This document shows positions 1 through 9,034 of a stretch of 64,000 nucleotides of DNA, in pieces; within the stretch, counting starts at the first letter, position 1, and every line of letters starts with the position of its first letter. Source of the DNA: Corynebacterium sp. (lineage in GTDB: Bacteria; Actinomycetota; Actinomycetes; Mycobacteriales; Mycobacteriaceae); NCBI RefSeq assembly GCF_030532715.1, contig NZ_JAUNKO010000001.1, positions 372,001 to 436,000 of the forward strand. The letters are read 5' to 3'. The notes below the pieces were generated by a model that saw only the letters and a program-made list of their open reading frames with translations, was not told the origin of the DNA and made no database searches. Made by a program: the position numbers and the translations under genes.

Positions 1-240
1 GCATTGGGCAACATATCCGCGATGCTTTTCCCCACCGGCTCCCCAAACCCACCCCGAATGCCACCATGCAATCCCCGCCCAACCCCGAACGAATGCATAC
101 TTGCTACATGATGAGCGCACTACAACGCTCAATGCAAAACACGCAACCGCTGACCTGCAGCCACCCCAGCATTCTTCCTTTACGGTGCCCCTGAAGAATG
201 AAAAGACCAGCCCAGGTCACAGCGGAAATGCGCGGCCCAA
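1..240. other. Left edge, no confident gene
   Basis: No gene can be supported here. On the minus strand a reading frame opens at an ATG at 98 and runs off the left edge (about 32 codons, beginning MHSFGVGRGLHGG). Its start has no clear ribosome binding site, so a truncated gene is possible but unproven. No terminator hairpin is evident after hmuO. Confidence 0.3.
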
Positions 241-897
241 TCAGTCCCCGAGCTCCATAAAAACCTCCAAATTCATAAGGAAGGCGACAGCGGCTTCATC
301 GAGGAGCTGGGCGCGGGCGGCGTCGTCAAGCTGAATGTTGTCCAACGCGGCGCGGTAGGCGTCCTTGTAGGGCTTGAGTTTCCCGATGCCTGCGAACGTG
401 AAGAAGGTTACGGCGTTGTCGGAAACCCCATAGTGCCGTTGCACCATCCGGCTGATCACTTGGCCGCCGGAGAGATCGCCAAGGTAGCGGACGTAATGGT
501 GAGCGACGAGGCGCGCGGCGTCGCCAGTTTGCGCGATGTGATCAAGCCGCGCCACGTATGCTTCAGTCGCCGGCAAAGGGCGCAGACGCGCGCGCCACTC
601 GGAGGAGCCGTGCAGGGCATCCAAATCCGCTTCGAGTGCAGGCACTCGCTCTAGCCGGGGATCAATAATATTTGCAGCAATGGGGTCGCCTGCGACGGCT
701 CGGGCGGCGCGTTCCAACGCGGAGTACACAAACCACATTTGGCCGTGTAGCGCTGCGTATGCATCGGCATCGAGTTCGCCGGCGAGCAATTGCCCCATAA
801 AGTTGGAATGCTCAGCACGCTCGTGCGCCTGTGCGGTTGAGTCCTTCAGTTCTGCGGAAAGCCGCGCGCTCGGGCGGGCGGCCGTGGCGAGGGTCAT
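241..897 (-). CDS. hmuO: Haem oxygenase HmuO
   Basis: Cytosolic haem oxygenase that opens haem to biliverdin, CO and free iron, letting the cell use host haem as an iron source. The 218-residue protein matches the length of C. diphtheriae HmuO (about 215). The proximal haem ligand is His25 in STAQAHERAEH. The distal helix motif GDLSGG is at residues 140-145, with Asp141 at the position of the catalytic Asp136 of C. diphtheriae HmuO. The ATG is preceded by AAAGGA about 9 bases upstream. A DtxR-like iron box lies about 100 bases upstream (998-1016), so repression by iron is expected. It is a single-gene unit downstream of, and co-directional with, glnE. Identification is by sequence resemblance and is strong. 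Confidence 0.96.
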   Translation of the reverse strand: MTLATAARPSARLSAELKDSTAQAHERAEHSNFMGQLLAGELDADAYAALHGQMWFVYSALERAARAVAGDPIAANIIDPRLERVPALEADLDALHGSSEWRARLRPLPATEAYVARLDHIAQTGDAARLVAHHYVRYLGDLSGGQVISRMVQRHYGVSDNAVTFFTFAGIGKLKPYKDAYRAALDNIQLDDAARAQLLDEAAVAFLMNLEVFMELGD

Positions 898-997
898 GGC
901 GGAAACGTCCTTTACCGTCGGAAAATTGTTCAGCGCGGCGGGCTTGGTGCCGCAGAAAATTGCTCCGCGAACAGCCCACCCACACCCACCATTTAAC

Positions 998-1016
998 TAA
1001 GGTTAGGCACACCTGA
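998..1016 (-). promoter_or_regulatory. DtxR iron box of hmuO
   Basis: Read on the minus strand the 19 bases are TCAGGTGTGCCTAACCTTA. They match the DtxR consensus TTAGGTTAGCCTAACCTAA at 15 of 19 positions, with one half-site nearly perfect. The site lies in the hmuO promoter region, about 100 bases before the start codon. DtxR control of hmuO is established in C. diphtheriae. Its operation here is inferred from the match. Confidence 0.8.
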
Positions 1017-1102
1017 ACATCAAACGTTTGGATGAAAAGTGCGGTCCATTGGTGGTGGTCTCACACGCCGAAAAGTAGCGCCAGCACCGCGCGACCGACG
1101 TC

Positions 1103-4100
1103 TTACGGCTCAAACGTTGCCTCGCCCCAAAACACCTCGTCCACAACTTGGCGGGCCCGGCGGGTTAAGCGCAAGTAGTTTTCAAGGAAATCTTGGTACT
1201 CTGTGGGGTCCCACCCCGCAGCACCAGCCACCTGGGCAAGTTGCGGGCCGGGCTGCGGCAGCTGGTCAGTACGTTTACCGCGAACCAGCACCAGCGCATT
1301 ACGCGCCTGGGTAGCTGCCAACCATGCCGCCCGTAGCGTCTCCGCCTGATGTTTCGGCAGCAACCCCTCCTGCTCAATCACGTCAAGGCATTCCAAGGTG
1401 GAAGTGTTGTGCAGGCCAGGCACCTCGTGAGAGTGCAACATGATGAGTAATTGCACCGTCCACTCAATATCCGTCAGTGCACCCCGACCCAGTTTCGTAT
1501 GGGTATTCCGGTCGGCGCCGCGAGGAAGACGTTCGTTATCCACGCGAGCTTTCATGCGCCGCACCTCGCGCACCGTGTCCGCCGATACCCCACCCGGCGG
1601 GTAGCGCAACGGGTCAATACGGTGCAAGAAATCCCGGCCCACTTCTTGGTCACCTGCGACGACCGTGGCGCGCAACAAGGCCTGAATCTCCCAAGTCTCG
1701 CCCCAACGCTCGTAGTACTTTTCGTACGAATCGACCGTCCGCACGATTGGACCAGACCTCCCCTCGGGGCGCAGGCCAAGGTCCACCTCAAGGGGCGGAT
1801 CGTCACTAGGTTTTGCCAGGCGGCGGCGCATCCGGTCGCAGACGCTGATCGCCCAGCGCACGGCGTCGCTATCCGAGATGCCATCGGCGGGCTGGCACAC
1901 AAACATCACGTCAGCGTCGGAACCATACCCCAGTTCCGCCCCGCCCAACCGCCCCATGCCAATCACCGCAATGCGCGCCGGCGGCTGTTCCCCTTCCTGC
2001 AGGCTGGCGCGGATTTCGGCGGCTAGCGCAGCGTCAAGCACCGCGTCCCACACGAGCGACAAGCTACGGCACACCTCCTGCACCCCCATCATGTCCAGCA
2101 GGTCAGCTGCCGCCACGCGCGCCAACTCCGCGCGCCGCAGGGAACGCGCCGCACGGATCGCCTTGTCCGGATCGTTATAACGCCGCGCTGCGGCCAGCAA
2201 TGACCGCGACACCGTATCCGGGGACGCGCCCAGCAGTTTCGGCCCTGTAGCGCCATCGCCAAGGAGTTTCACGGAGTCCGGGGTGGCCAAGATCAAATCC
2301 GAAACATAAGGCGAATTGCCCAGAATACGCATAAGGCGCTGCCCCACAACGCCTTCATCCCGAAGCATGCGCAAGAACCATTGCCGGTCCTCCGCCGCAT
2401 CCGAGAGGCGCCGGTAATTCAGCAGCCCCATGTCCGGGTCCGCCGTTTGGGAAAGCCACTCCATCAACGTGGGCAGCAACATCGCCTGGATTTTCGCCTT
2501 GCGGCTGCGACCGGAGGCTAACGCGATGAGATGCTCGTAAGCACGGTCCGGGAATTTGTAACGCAACGCCGCGAGTTGCAGCTTCGCGGACTCGGCAGAC
2601 AGACGCAGCGTTTCCACGGGCAAACTCGCCACCGAATTCAACAGCGGACGATAGAACAATTTTGCGTGCATGGAAGAGATTTGGAGCGCCACTTTTCGGA
2701 AGCGTTCCCCCAACTCATCCGCCGCTGTGCCCTGATTACCGCGCGCCGTAATCCCCGCCGCGCGCGCCAACCAGCGCAATTGTTTCACGTCCGTATCCGC
2801 AGGCATGGTGTGGGTACGCCGTAACCGTTGCAGCTGCAACCTGTGCTCCAGCAAGCGCAGGAACTCATATGCGGAAATCAGGGCGTGCGCGTCCTCGCGG
2901 CCGACATAACCGCCTTTCATCAACGCGGTAAGCGCATCCACGGTGCCGAGTTCGCGCAAACTTTCGTCCACCCGACCGTGCACCAACTGGAGCAATTGCA
3001 CCGCGAACTCCACGTCCCGCAGGCTGCCTTTGCCCAGCTTAAGTTCCCGCTCCCGCAGCTCGGCGGGCACATTGTTCACTACCCGACGGCGCATCGCCTG
3101 CACGTCGTCGACAAAACTTTCGCGTTGGCTGGCGCTCCACACCAAGGGGGCAAGCGCGGCCACGTACTGGCGCCCGAGTTCCATCGAACCCGTCATCGGC
3201 CGCGCCTTTACCAGGGCTTGAAACTCCCAAGTCTGCGCCCACCGCTTGTAGTACGCCTGATGGCTCTCCAACGTACGTACTAACGCTCCCTGTTTTCCCT
3301 CGGGGCGCAGCGCCGCATCCACCTCAAAAAAGCACCGACAACCAATGCGAATAAACTCACCTGCCAGCCGGGTGGTACGGGCGTCCGCGGGCTCCGCCAC
3401 GAAGATGACATCCACGTCCGAAATGTAGTTCAATTCGCGAGCACCACACTTGCCCATTGCCACCACCGCGAGCCGCGCGGGGACAGGCTTGTCGCCGTAC
3501 ACACCGGCAACTGCCACGGACAACGCTGCGGTGAGCGCGGCGTCGGCAAGATCGGACAGGGCGCCGGAAATCACCGTGAATGGAACGTGCGGTTGACCCG
3601 GTCGGCGGGGGGATTCCGGGTACGTTCCCGCCAAATCGTGCGCCGCGATCCGCATCAGCAAACTACGGTACGTACGTTTCAGCAGCGGCTCCGCCTCCGC
3701 GCCCGTCACGCCCGCCCGATAGGTGCCCGGCGTACGCAAATCCGCGGTGGCGGTATCGGCGTCTTCATCAGCAACCGCAACGTTGGAATCGTCCATGTGT
3801 ACTAACTCTGCGGGCGCGGCGTTCACGCACTCCAGCAACGCCCCCATCATCTCCGTGGCCGACGGTAACTCCAAGCGCAGCTGCGGCCACAGGTGCGGGT
3901 TTGCCACCAAGTGGTCCCCAAGGCTTGTCGACGCCCCCAGCAACGCCACCAAACGCACCCGCAGCGGCACCTCCTCCCGCAGCGCCCTGTCCAGTTCGCC
4001 ACGATCATCCCCCAGCGCTTCCATCAAACGCACAAGCGAATTGAGTGCGAGGTCGGGGTCGGCGGCGCCGGTCAAACTCCACAGCAAATCCACCGAATCC

Positions 4101-4207
4101 TCGTTCATCCACCCCAGCCACTCTAAATCCGCCTGTGCGTGCGGCCCCTCCAAACTCAACCCGCCTGGAGTTGGAAGCGAACGACGAGTGGAACGCGGGG
4201 TAGCCAT
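1103..4207 (-). CDS. glnE: Glutamine synthetase adenylyltransferase GlnE
   Basis: Bifunctional enzyme that adenylylates and de-adenylylates glutamine synthetase in response to nitrogen status. At 1034 residues it has the usual full length. Two nucleotidyltransferase domains are visible: the N-terminal one around residues 252-270 (GKCGARELN followed by SDVDVIFV) and the C-terminal one around 750-770 (GMGRLGGAELG followed by SDADVMFV). Each has the paired aspartates that bind metal. The ATG at 4207 has a good AAGGAG about 5 bases upstream. It lies 51 bases downstream of glnA2 on the same strand, the conserved actinobacterial arrangement. The neighbouring GlnA2 lacks the adenylylated tyrosine motif, so the target is probably GlnA1 elsewhere in the genome. 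Confidence 0.96.
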   Translation of the reverse strand: MATPRSTRRSLPTPGGLSLEGPHAQADLEWLGWMNEDSVDLLWSLTGAADPDLALNSLVRLMEALGDDRGELDRALREEVPLRVRLVALLGASTSLGDHLVANPHLWPQLRLELPSATEMMGALLECVNAAPAELVHMDDSNVAVADEDADTATADLRTPGTYRAGVTGAEAEPLLKRTYRSLLMRIAAHDLAGTYPESPRRPGQPHVPFTVISGALSDLADAALTAALSVAVAGVYGDKPVPARLAVVAMGKCGARELNYISDVDVIFVAEPADARTTRLAGEFIRIGCRCFFEVDAALRPEGKQGALVRTLESHQAYYKRWAQTWEFQALVKARPMTGSMELGRQYVAALAPLVWSASQRESFVDDVQAMRRRVVNNVPAELRERELKLGKGSLRDVEFAVQLLQLVHGRVDESLRELGTVDALTALMKGGYVGREDAHALISAYEFLRLLEHRLQLQRLRRTHTMPADTDVKQLRWLARAAGITARGNQGTAADELGERFRKVALQISSMHAKLFYRPLLNSVASLPVETLRLSAESAKLQLAALRYKFPDRAYEHLIALASGRSRKAKIQAMLLPTLMEWLSQTADPDMGLLNYRRLSDAAEDRQWFLRMLRDEGVVGQRLMRILGNSPYVSDLILATPDSVKLLGDGATGPKLLGASPDTVSRSLLAAARRYNDPDKAIRAARSLRRAELARVAAADLLDMMGVQEVCRSLSLVWDAVLDAALAAEIRASLQEGEQPPARIAVIGMGRLGGAELGYGSDADVMFVCQPADGISDSDAVRWAISVCDRMRRRLAKPSDDPPLEVDLGLRPEGRSGPIVRTVDSYEKYYERWGETWEIQALLRATVVAGDQEVGRDFLHRIDPLRYPPGGVSADTVREVRRMKARVDNERLPRGADRNTHTKLGRGALTDIEWTVQLLIMLHSHEVPGLHNTSTLECLDVIEQEGLLPKHQAETLRAAWLAATQARNALVLVRGKRTDQLPQPGPQLAQVAGAAGWDPTEYQDFLENYLRLTRRARQVVDEVFWGEATFEP

Positions 4208-4258
4208 GGTGCTCCTTGGGGGTGAAAATACGGGGTGCGTTATTGCAGGTATTCGTGC

Positions 4259-5596
4259 CTAATAGTCTAAGTTTGTGCGCAGCTCCCAAGACGTGATCTG
4301 CGACTGATAGTCCTGCCACTCGCGCCACTTATTGCGTAGGAAATACTCAAAAACGTGCTCACCCAGCGTCTCAGCAACGAGCTCCGATTGCTCCATGAGA
4401 CGCAGCGCCTGATCCAAGCTGCCTGGCAAATCTTGGTACCCCAACGCGCGGCGTTCACGACGTGTCAACTTAGAGATATCATCTTCCGCCGGATCCGGCA
4501 GCTGGTACCCCTCCCGAATCCCCTTCAAACCCGCCGCCACCAGCACCGCATACGCAAGATACGGGTTGCACGCCGAATCGGGACTACGCACCTCCACGCG
4601 GCGCGAATTCACCTTGCCCAGCCGGTACGTGGGTACGCGCACCATGGCGGAACTGTTGGAAACACCCCAGGTAGCTGCCGTCGGGGCCTCATTACCGAAC
4701 ATCAAACGTTTATACGAATTTGTCCATTGGTTGGTGACGGCCGTGAACTCCGGCGCGTGATGCAAAATCCCCGCGATAAATTGCCGCGCGGTGCTGGACA
4801 ACGAGAACTCATCATCCGGATCGTGGAACGCATTCGTGTCCCCCTCAAACAACGACAAGTGCGTGTGCATGGCGCTGCCCGCGTATTCCGTAAACGGCTT
4901 CGGCATAAACGTAGATCGAACCCCATTTCGAAGCGCTGTCTTTTTCACGATGTAGCGGAACGTCATAATGTTGTCCGCCATGGTGAGCACATCCGCATAC
5001 CGCAGGTCAATCTCCTGCTGCCCCGGCGCGGTCTCGTGGTGCGAAAACTCCACCGAAATCCCCATCGACTCCAACGCATTCATCGCATCGAATCGAAAGT
5101 TAGGCGCCTTGTCCGTCACAGCTTGGTCGAAGTAGCCGCCATTGTCGGTGGGCACTGGCGGGCGGCCATCCGTAGCCAACGACTCCACCAAGAAAAACTC
5201 GATCTCCGGGTGGGCGAAACAATGAAACCCGTCATCGGCCGCCGCCTTCACCTGCCGCCGCAGCACCTGCCGTGGGTCCGCGTACGACGGCTGCCCGTCC
5301 GGCATGGTGATATCGCAAAACATCCGCGCAATATCCGTGGATTCTCGCTTTTCAAACGGCATGAGTTGAAACGTCGATGGGTCCGGCCTGGCGATGGTAT
5401 CCGCCTCGGATACTCGGGAAAAACCTTCGATTGCGGAACCGTCGAAACCAATCCCCTCTTCGAACGCGCTCTCGAGCTCAGCGGGAACCACGGCCACGGA
5501 CTTCAAATACCCCAAAATATCCGTAAACCACAGCCTCACAAACCGAATATCGCGCTCTTCGATCGTGCGCAGCACAAATTCCTGTTGGCTATTCAT
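4259..5596 (-). CDS. glnA2: Type I glutamine synthetase paralogue GlnA2
   Basis: Glutamine synthetase-fold enzyme of 445 residues. The N-terminal beta-grasp holds FTDILGYLKSV, and catalytic motifs include HPEIEFFLV, HTHLSLF and NSYKRL. The NLYDLP adenylylation motif of the GSI-beta class is replaced by GYQDLPGSLDQAL, so this is a GSI-alpha type form not regulated by tyrosine adenylylation. I chose the ATG at 5596 (MNSQQEFVL), which matches family N-termini; an in-frame ATG at 5638 would add 14 atypical residues and has no ribosome binding site. In mycobacteria and C. glutamicum the paralogue beside glnE is dispensable and its role is unsettled. Divergent from the AraC-type gene. Confidence 0.93.
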   Translation of the reverse strand: MNSQQEFVLRTIEERDIRFVRLWFTDILGYLKSVAVVPAELESAFEEGIGFDGSAIEGFSRVSEADTIARPDPSTFQLMPFEKRESTDIARMFCDITMPDGQPSYADPRQVLRRQVKAAADDGFHCFAHPEIEFFLVESLATDGRPPVPTDNGGYFDQAVTDKAPNFRFDAMNALESMGISVEFSHHETAPGQQEIDLRYADVLTMADNIMTFRYIVKKTALRNGVRSTFMPKPFTEYAGSAMHTHLSLFEGDTNAFHDPDDEFSLSSTARQFIAGILHHAPEFTAVTNQWTNSYKRLMFGNEAPTAATWGVSNSSAMVRVPTYRLGKVNSRRVEVRSPDSACNPYLAYAVLVAAGLKGIREGYQLPDPAEDDISKLTRRERRALGYQDLPGSLDQALRLMEQSELVAETLGEHVFEYFLRNKWREWQDYQSQITSWELRTNLDY

Positions 5597-5649
5597 TCTT
5601 TTCAATCTAATGGACGTCGCCGCCTGCCGCCGCCCCATTCAAGGGCGCT

Positions 5650-6453
5650 ATGCTGGCCACAATGGAGCTTCCGAAAATAATTGCACTTCTGCGCGAAGAA
5701 ATTCAGGCTGGTAGATCTCCCATGCTCGCGGACGTCGCCCGCACCCACGGCTTCAGCCCGTGGCACTTTTCGCGTGAATTCAAGCGCACTGCTGGGTTTA
5801 GCCTGCGACAATTCGCCGAAGCCACCAAAATCCAGCACAGTATCGACGCCGTGTCCACCCGCCGACTGTCCGTCACCCACAGCGCGCACCTGAGCGGCTA
5901 CGCCAGCCTGGGCACATTTTCGAATGCCTTTCGGCGGCACACCGGCATTTCGGCCAAACGTTTCCACCAGGAAACACAGACCGCCATATCCATCTTGCGC
6001 AAACTGGGCAGCAAAACCGGAACGCTCTACCACCACGAATACCCCAATGCTGAAACTGCGAAGAACCGACTCAAGGTCACGGTACATTTCCCCGACGGTT
6101 ACGTCCCCGCAATCACGTGCGTGGGCCTGTTTCCAACCGCGATTCCTAAAGGCCCGCCGGTGGTCGGCGCCGCATTGTTTCACCACACTTCGGTCACACT
6201 GCACAACATTCCCGCGGGTGCGTTCTATCTCCTCGCGTGCGACCTCACACCAAATCGCAACTACATACGAATGCTTCAGGATAACTACCGGCAAAAAGGT
6301 CCCCGCGTACTGCACTTCCCCACCGACTCAGACCAACACTTTGAGCTAGCTATGCGGTTGCGCCAGCCCGAGGACCCGCCGATCACCATGAACTTCCCCG
6401 TCCTTATCGCAAACATCGTCCGCAACAGGTTGCAACAGCGCAATTCGGAATAA
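5650..6453 (+). CDS. AraC-family regulator with GyrI-like effector domain
   Basis: Predicted DNA-binding activator of 267 residues. The AraC helix-turn-helix domain is N-terminal (about residues 1-105), with the recognisable second-helix signature GYASLGTFSNAFRRHTGISAKRF. The remainder (about 125-265, containing the segments VTVHFPDG and LACDLTPNRN) resembles the GyrI-like small-molecule binding fold in placement and size, as in Rob/SoxS-like proteins, but this is an inference. The ATG at 5650 follows CAAGGGCGCT, a usable ribosome binding site. It is divergent from glnA2 with about 50 bases between, and 69 bases upstream of the VOC gene in the same direction, which might be its target. The ligand is unknown. 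Confidence 0.8.
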   Translation: MLATMELPKIIALLREEIQAGRSPMLADVARTHGFSPWHFSREFKRTAGFSLRQFAEATKIQHSIDAVSTRRLSVTHSAHLSGYASLGTFSNAFRRHTGISAKRFHQETQTAISILRKLGSKTGTLYHHEYPNAETAKNRLKVTVHFPDGYVPAITCVGLFPTAIPKGPPVVGAALFHHTSVTLHNIPAGAFYLLACDLTPNRNYIRMLQDNYRQKGPRVLHFPTDSDQHFELAMRLRQPEDPPITMNFPVLIANIVRNRLQQRNSE

Positions 6454-6522
6454 AACAACCCCACTACTGGCACCTAGCATCAAACACACCCATTCACCCT
6501 GTTTGTACGTTAGGAGTCCGAA

Positions 6523-6966
6523 ATGTCGGAATTTCACGTCTACCTGTCGTTCCCCGGTACCGCGCACGAAGCCTTTGCGTTCTACGCAAAACTTTTCGAC
6601 GCCGAGTGCGCTGGCCGCTACACCTATGCTGACATGGCGCCGGCGGGCGTCGAAACGCCGCCCGAACATGCGCAGCTCATTGCCCATGCTGCGCTGAACC
6701 TCGGAAATCTCACGCTTATGGCCACGGACTCGGAAACGCCGGTCCGATCGGCAACCGCCGAATCCAACGCGTTCTTGTTCTATCAAACAAAATCCCGCAC
6801 CGATGCCCAACGGGTTTTTGAAGCGCTTGCCCAAGACGGCACCGTGATCAGCCCACTTCAAGACCAACCCTGGGGCTACAACGGGCGCTGCATCGACCGC
6901 TTCGGCATCGCCTGGGAAATCTTCCTCGACGACAGTCAAGGCAGCGAGATCGGATCCACGCCCTAA
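6523..6966 (+). CDS. PhnB-like VOC superfamily protein
   Basis: Small 147-residue protein of the glyoxalase/bleomycin-resistance/dioxygenase (VOC) superfamily. Typical features of the PhnB-like branch are the N-terminal strand FHVYLSFPG followed by AFAFYAKLF, a central LMATDSE, and the C-terminal WGYNGRCIDRFGIAWEIF, where PhnB-like proteins have WGxxxGxxxDPFGxxW. It probably forms a dimer with metal or ligand sites in paired beta-alpha-beta modules. The ATG is preceded by TAGGAG at 7 bases. It follows the AraC-type regulator and may be co-expressed with it. Substrate unknown. Confidence 0.8.
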   Translation: MSEFHVYLSFPGTAHEAFAFYAKLFDAECAGRYTYADMAPAGVETPPEHAQLIAHAALNLGNLTLMATDSETPVRSATAESNAFLFYQTKSRTDAQRVFEALAQDGTVISPLQDQPWGYNGRCIDRFGIAWEIFLDDSQGSEIGSTP

Positions 6967-7060
6967 GTTGTGGGGACCTTCGCGACGCGGCGGTGAGCGG
7001 GTTGGTTCTCGGGGGCACCGTGGGGCGTCGCGCTTGGGTTTTTGCTGGTACAACTGGGGT

Positions 7061-8662
7061 ATGAGCACGCGGCAATTTCTCGAGGTAGAAGCAAAATTTT
7101 CGGTTGATAATGACGCGGATGTCCCAGCGTTAACTGAGATTGAACATGTGGCCGAAGTCCATAGTGAGACGCACGAGCTTTCGGCGGTCTATTACGATAC
7201 TCCGGATTTGCGGTTGACTCGGCACAAGATCACGCTCCGGCGCCGTACTGGGGGCACGGATTCCGGGTGGCATATGAAGTTGCCAGCGAGCCACGGGCGG
7301 GTCGAGTTGCATGCGGATCTGACCGAACCTGAATACGGTGAGTACGTTGTGCCGTGCGATTTGCTGTTTCCGGTGCGGGCGATTGTGCGGGATGTGCCGT
7401 TGGAGCCAATTGCGCAGGTGGACAATGTGCGTAAGGAGTTCGCGCTCACGGATATTGACGGCAAACTCGTGGGCGAGTTTTGCGACGACCGCGTCACCTC
7501 TTGGTCGTTGTTACCGCACGGCCAGCGCCAAACCTGGCGCGAATGGGAGTTTGAAGTCGGCGAGGAATACTTGGACGATATCGAACGTACCTTGGGCTCT
7601 GCGACGAAACTGTTAGAGGCCGCAGGGGCAACACAATCCAAGAGCCCCTCGAAGCTGGTGGCGGCGCTCGGGGATTCCATTGAACACGCCCCAAAGCCAC
7701 CAACGCCAGCGAAGTTGGACAAGAAAAACCCAGCGTATGCGGTGGTGAAGGCGCTCGCGGAGAATCGCGATGCGTTGCTGGCGAATGATCCGAAGGTGCG
7801 GCGCGACGAGTGGGATTCCATCCACCAGATGCGGGTGGCCACACGTGAACTTCGCAGCCACATGCAGACCTTCGAAGGCATCCTCGTGGGCGACGGCTAC
7901 TTGGAACTGGAATCCGAACTCAAGCACCTCGCCGGGGTACTGGGCGTGGCGCGCGACGCGGAGGTGGTTGAGGAGCGGTTCCACGACTTGTTGCAAACGG
8001 TGGACGCGGATGTGATTGACGCGGTGACGCGCAAGCACCTCGAACAGGACATGGCTGTGGAGTACCGCAACGCACACTCGGAAGTGGTGGAGTTGCTGGA
8101 ATCCCAACGGTACTTCGACCTACTCAATTCCCTCGACTCGCTGCTGGCAAACCCACAGGTTGCGGACGTTGCGGAAGAGGATTGCCAGGAAGAAACCCCG
8201 GAAGGCATCCTCGTCACGCATCTCGACGACGCCTACGCCCGACTGGTCAAGCGGCACGAGAAAGCTGTCTCCCGGTGGGGTGATTTGGAGCGGCCATTGC
8301 GTGAGCGTGAGGGGTATTTCCATGACATGCGGAAATCCGCCAAGAAGTTGCGCTACGCGGCAGACGCCGCCCGTGCCACGGGGCTGAAAACCAAAAAGCT
8401 GTACGAGGCCTGCAAGCGCATGCAGACGGTGCTTGGTGATTTCCAAGATTCCGTCACCTCGCGTGATGTACTGCTCCGCAAGGCTGGGCAAGCCCGCGAA
8501 GCGGGCGAAGATACCTTTGCCTACGGCGTGTTGTTCCAGGTGGAACGCGAACGCGGCCTCGAATCATTGCGGGACTACGCCACGAGCTTTGAGAAGATCG
8601 AAAAGGCGTATGAGGCAATGAAAAAGGCCGCGCGGAAATCGCACAAGAAAAAGAAGGGTTAG
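7061..8662 (+). CDS. CYTH and CHAD domain protein
   Basis: 533-residue protein with an N-terminal CYTH domain (ExExK as E8-V-E-A-K12; about residues 1-200; basic strand HKITLRRRT) and a C-terminal CHAD domain (about 235-520; IHQMRVATRELRSH and FHDMRKSAKKLRYA supply the conserved histidines and arginines). CYTH domains bind triphosphates such as thiamine triphosphate or inorganic triphosphate; CHAD domains bind polyphosphate. The combination suggests a role in polyphosphate metabolism or granules. The open frame extends upstream to 6968, but the residues before Met at 7061 are unlike CYTH proteins. The stop overlaps by 4 bases the stop of the convergent small gene. Confidence 0.9.
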   Translation: MSTRQFLEVEAKFSVDNDADVPALTEIEHVAEVHSETHELSAVYYDTPDLRLTRHKITLRRRTGGTDSGWHMKLPASHGRVELHADLTEPEYGEYVVPCDLLFPVRAIVRDVPLEPIAQVDNVRKEFALTDIDGKLVGEFCDDRVTSWSLLPHGQRQTWREWEFEVGEEYLDDIERTLGSATKLLEAAGATQSKSPSKLVAALGDSIEHAPKPPTPAKLDKKNPAYAVVKALAENRDALLANDPKVRRDEWDSIHQMRVATRELRSHMQTFEGILVGDGYLELESELKHLAGVLGVARDAEVVEERFHDLLQTVDADVIDAVTRKHLEQDMAVEYRNAHSEVVELLESQRYFDLLNSLDSLLANPQVADVAEEDCQEETPEGILVTHLDDAYARLVKRHEKAVSRWGDLERPLREREGYFHDMRKSAKKLRYAADAARATGLKTKKLYEACKRMQTVLGDFQDSVTSRDVLLRKAGQAREAGEDTFAYGVLFQVERERGLESLRDYATSFEKIEKAYEAMKKAARKSHKKKKG

Positions 8663-8871
8663 CGCTCCCAAGCGGGTTCCACGCCCCAGTCGTCGTCTTC
8701 CTCATCCAAGGCGTCGGCTGCGGCGTTGCGCTCGGCGGCGATATTCATCGCGTCGCGAGCCTCGGCTTCCGTAGCGTAGGGGCCCATGCGGTCCTCCCAC
8801 GATTGAATGCGTCCTTGGCTCACTTCGCCGGTAGTGGGATTAAAGAACCATTGATCGTCTGTGGTGGTCAT
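8659..8871 (-). CDS. Small conserved acidic protein
   Basis: 70-residue acidic protein beginning MTTTDDQWFFNPTTGEV, with a central WEDRMGPYATEAEARDAM segment and a Glu/Asp-rich tail ending EPAWER. I recognise the pattern from small actinobacterial proteins sometimes labelled SPOR-like or, wrongly, methionine aminopeptidase. No function is established. There is no signal peptide or membrane segment. It is convergent with the CYTH-CHAD gene (4-base overlap). Confidence 0.75.
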   Translation of the reverse strand: MTTTDDQWFFNPTTGEVSQGRIQSWEDRMGPYATEAEARDAMNIAAERNAAADALDEEDDDWGVEPAWER

Positions 8872-9034
8872 ACTTTAGTCACGCTCCTTCTTACATCAAA
8901 CCTTTCCCACCAACCTACCCCGCGCGCAACCCCCAGTGGGCTACATTGCGGGCTACAGTAGTGGCAAAGTACGCGCGCTGCCCCGGCCATGGCGCGCGCG
9001 GCCAGTTGCAACCGTTGAAGGAGAGTCTTCGCCA

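Noticed and set aside
4355..5680. Plus-strand open frame of about 441 codons opposite glnA2
   Set aside because: Arg/His-rich antisense product with no ribosome binding site, fully inside a conserved gene.
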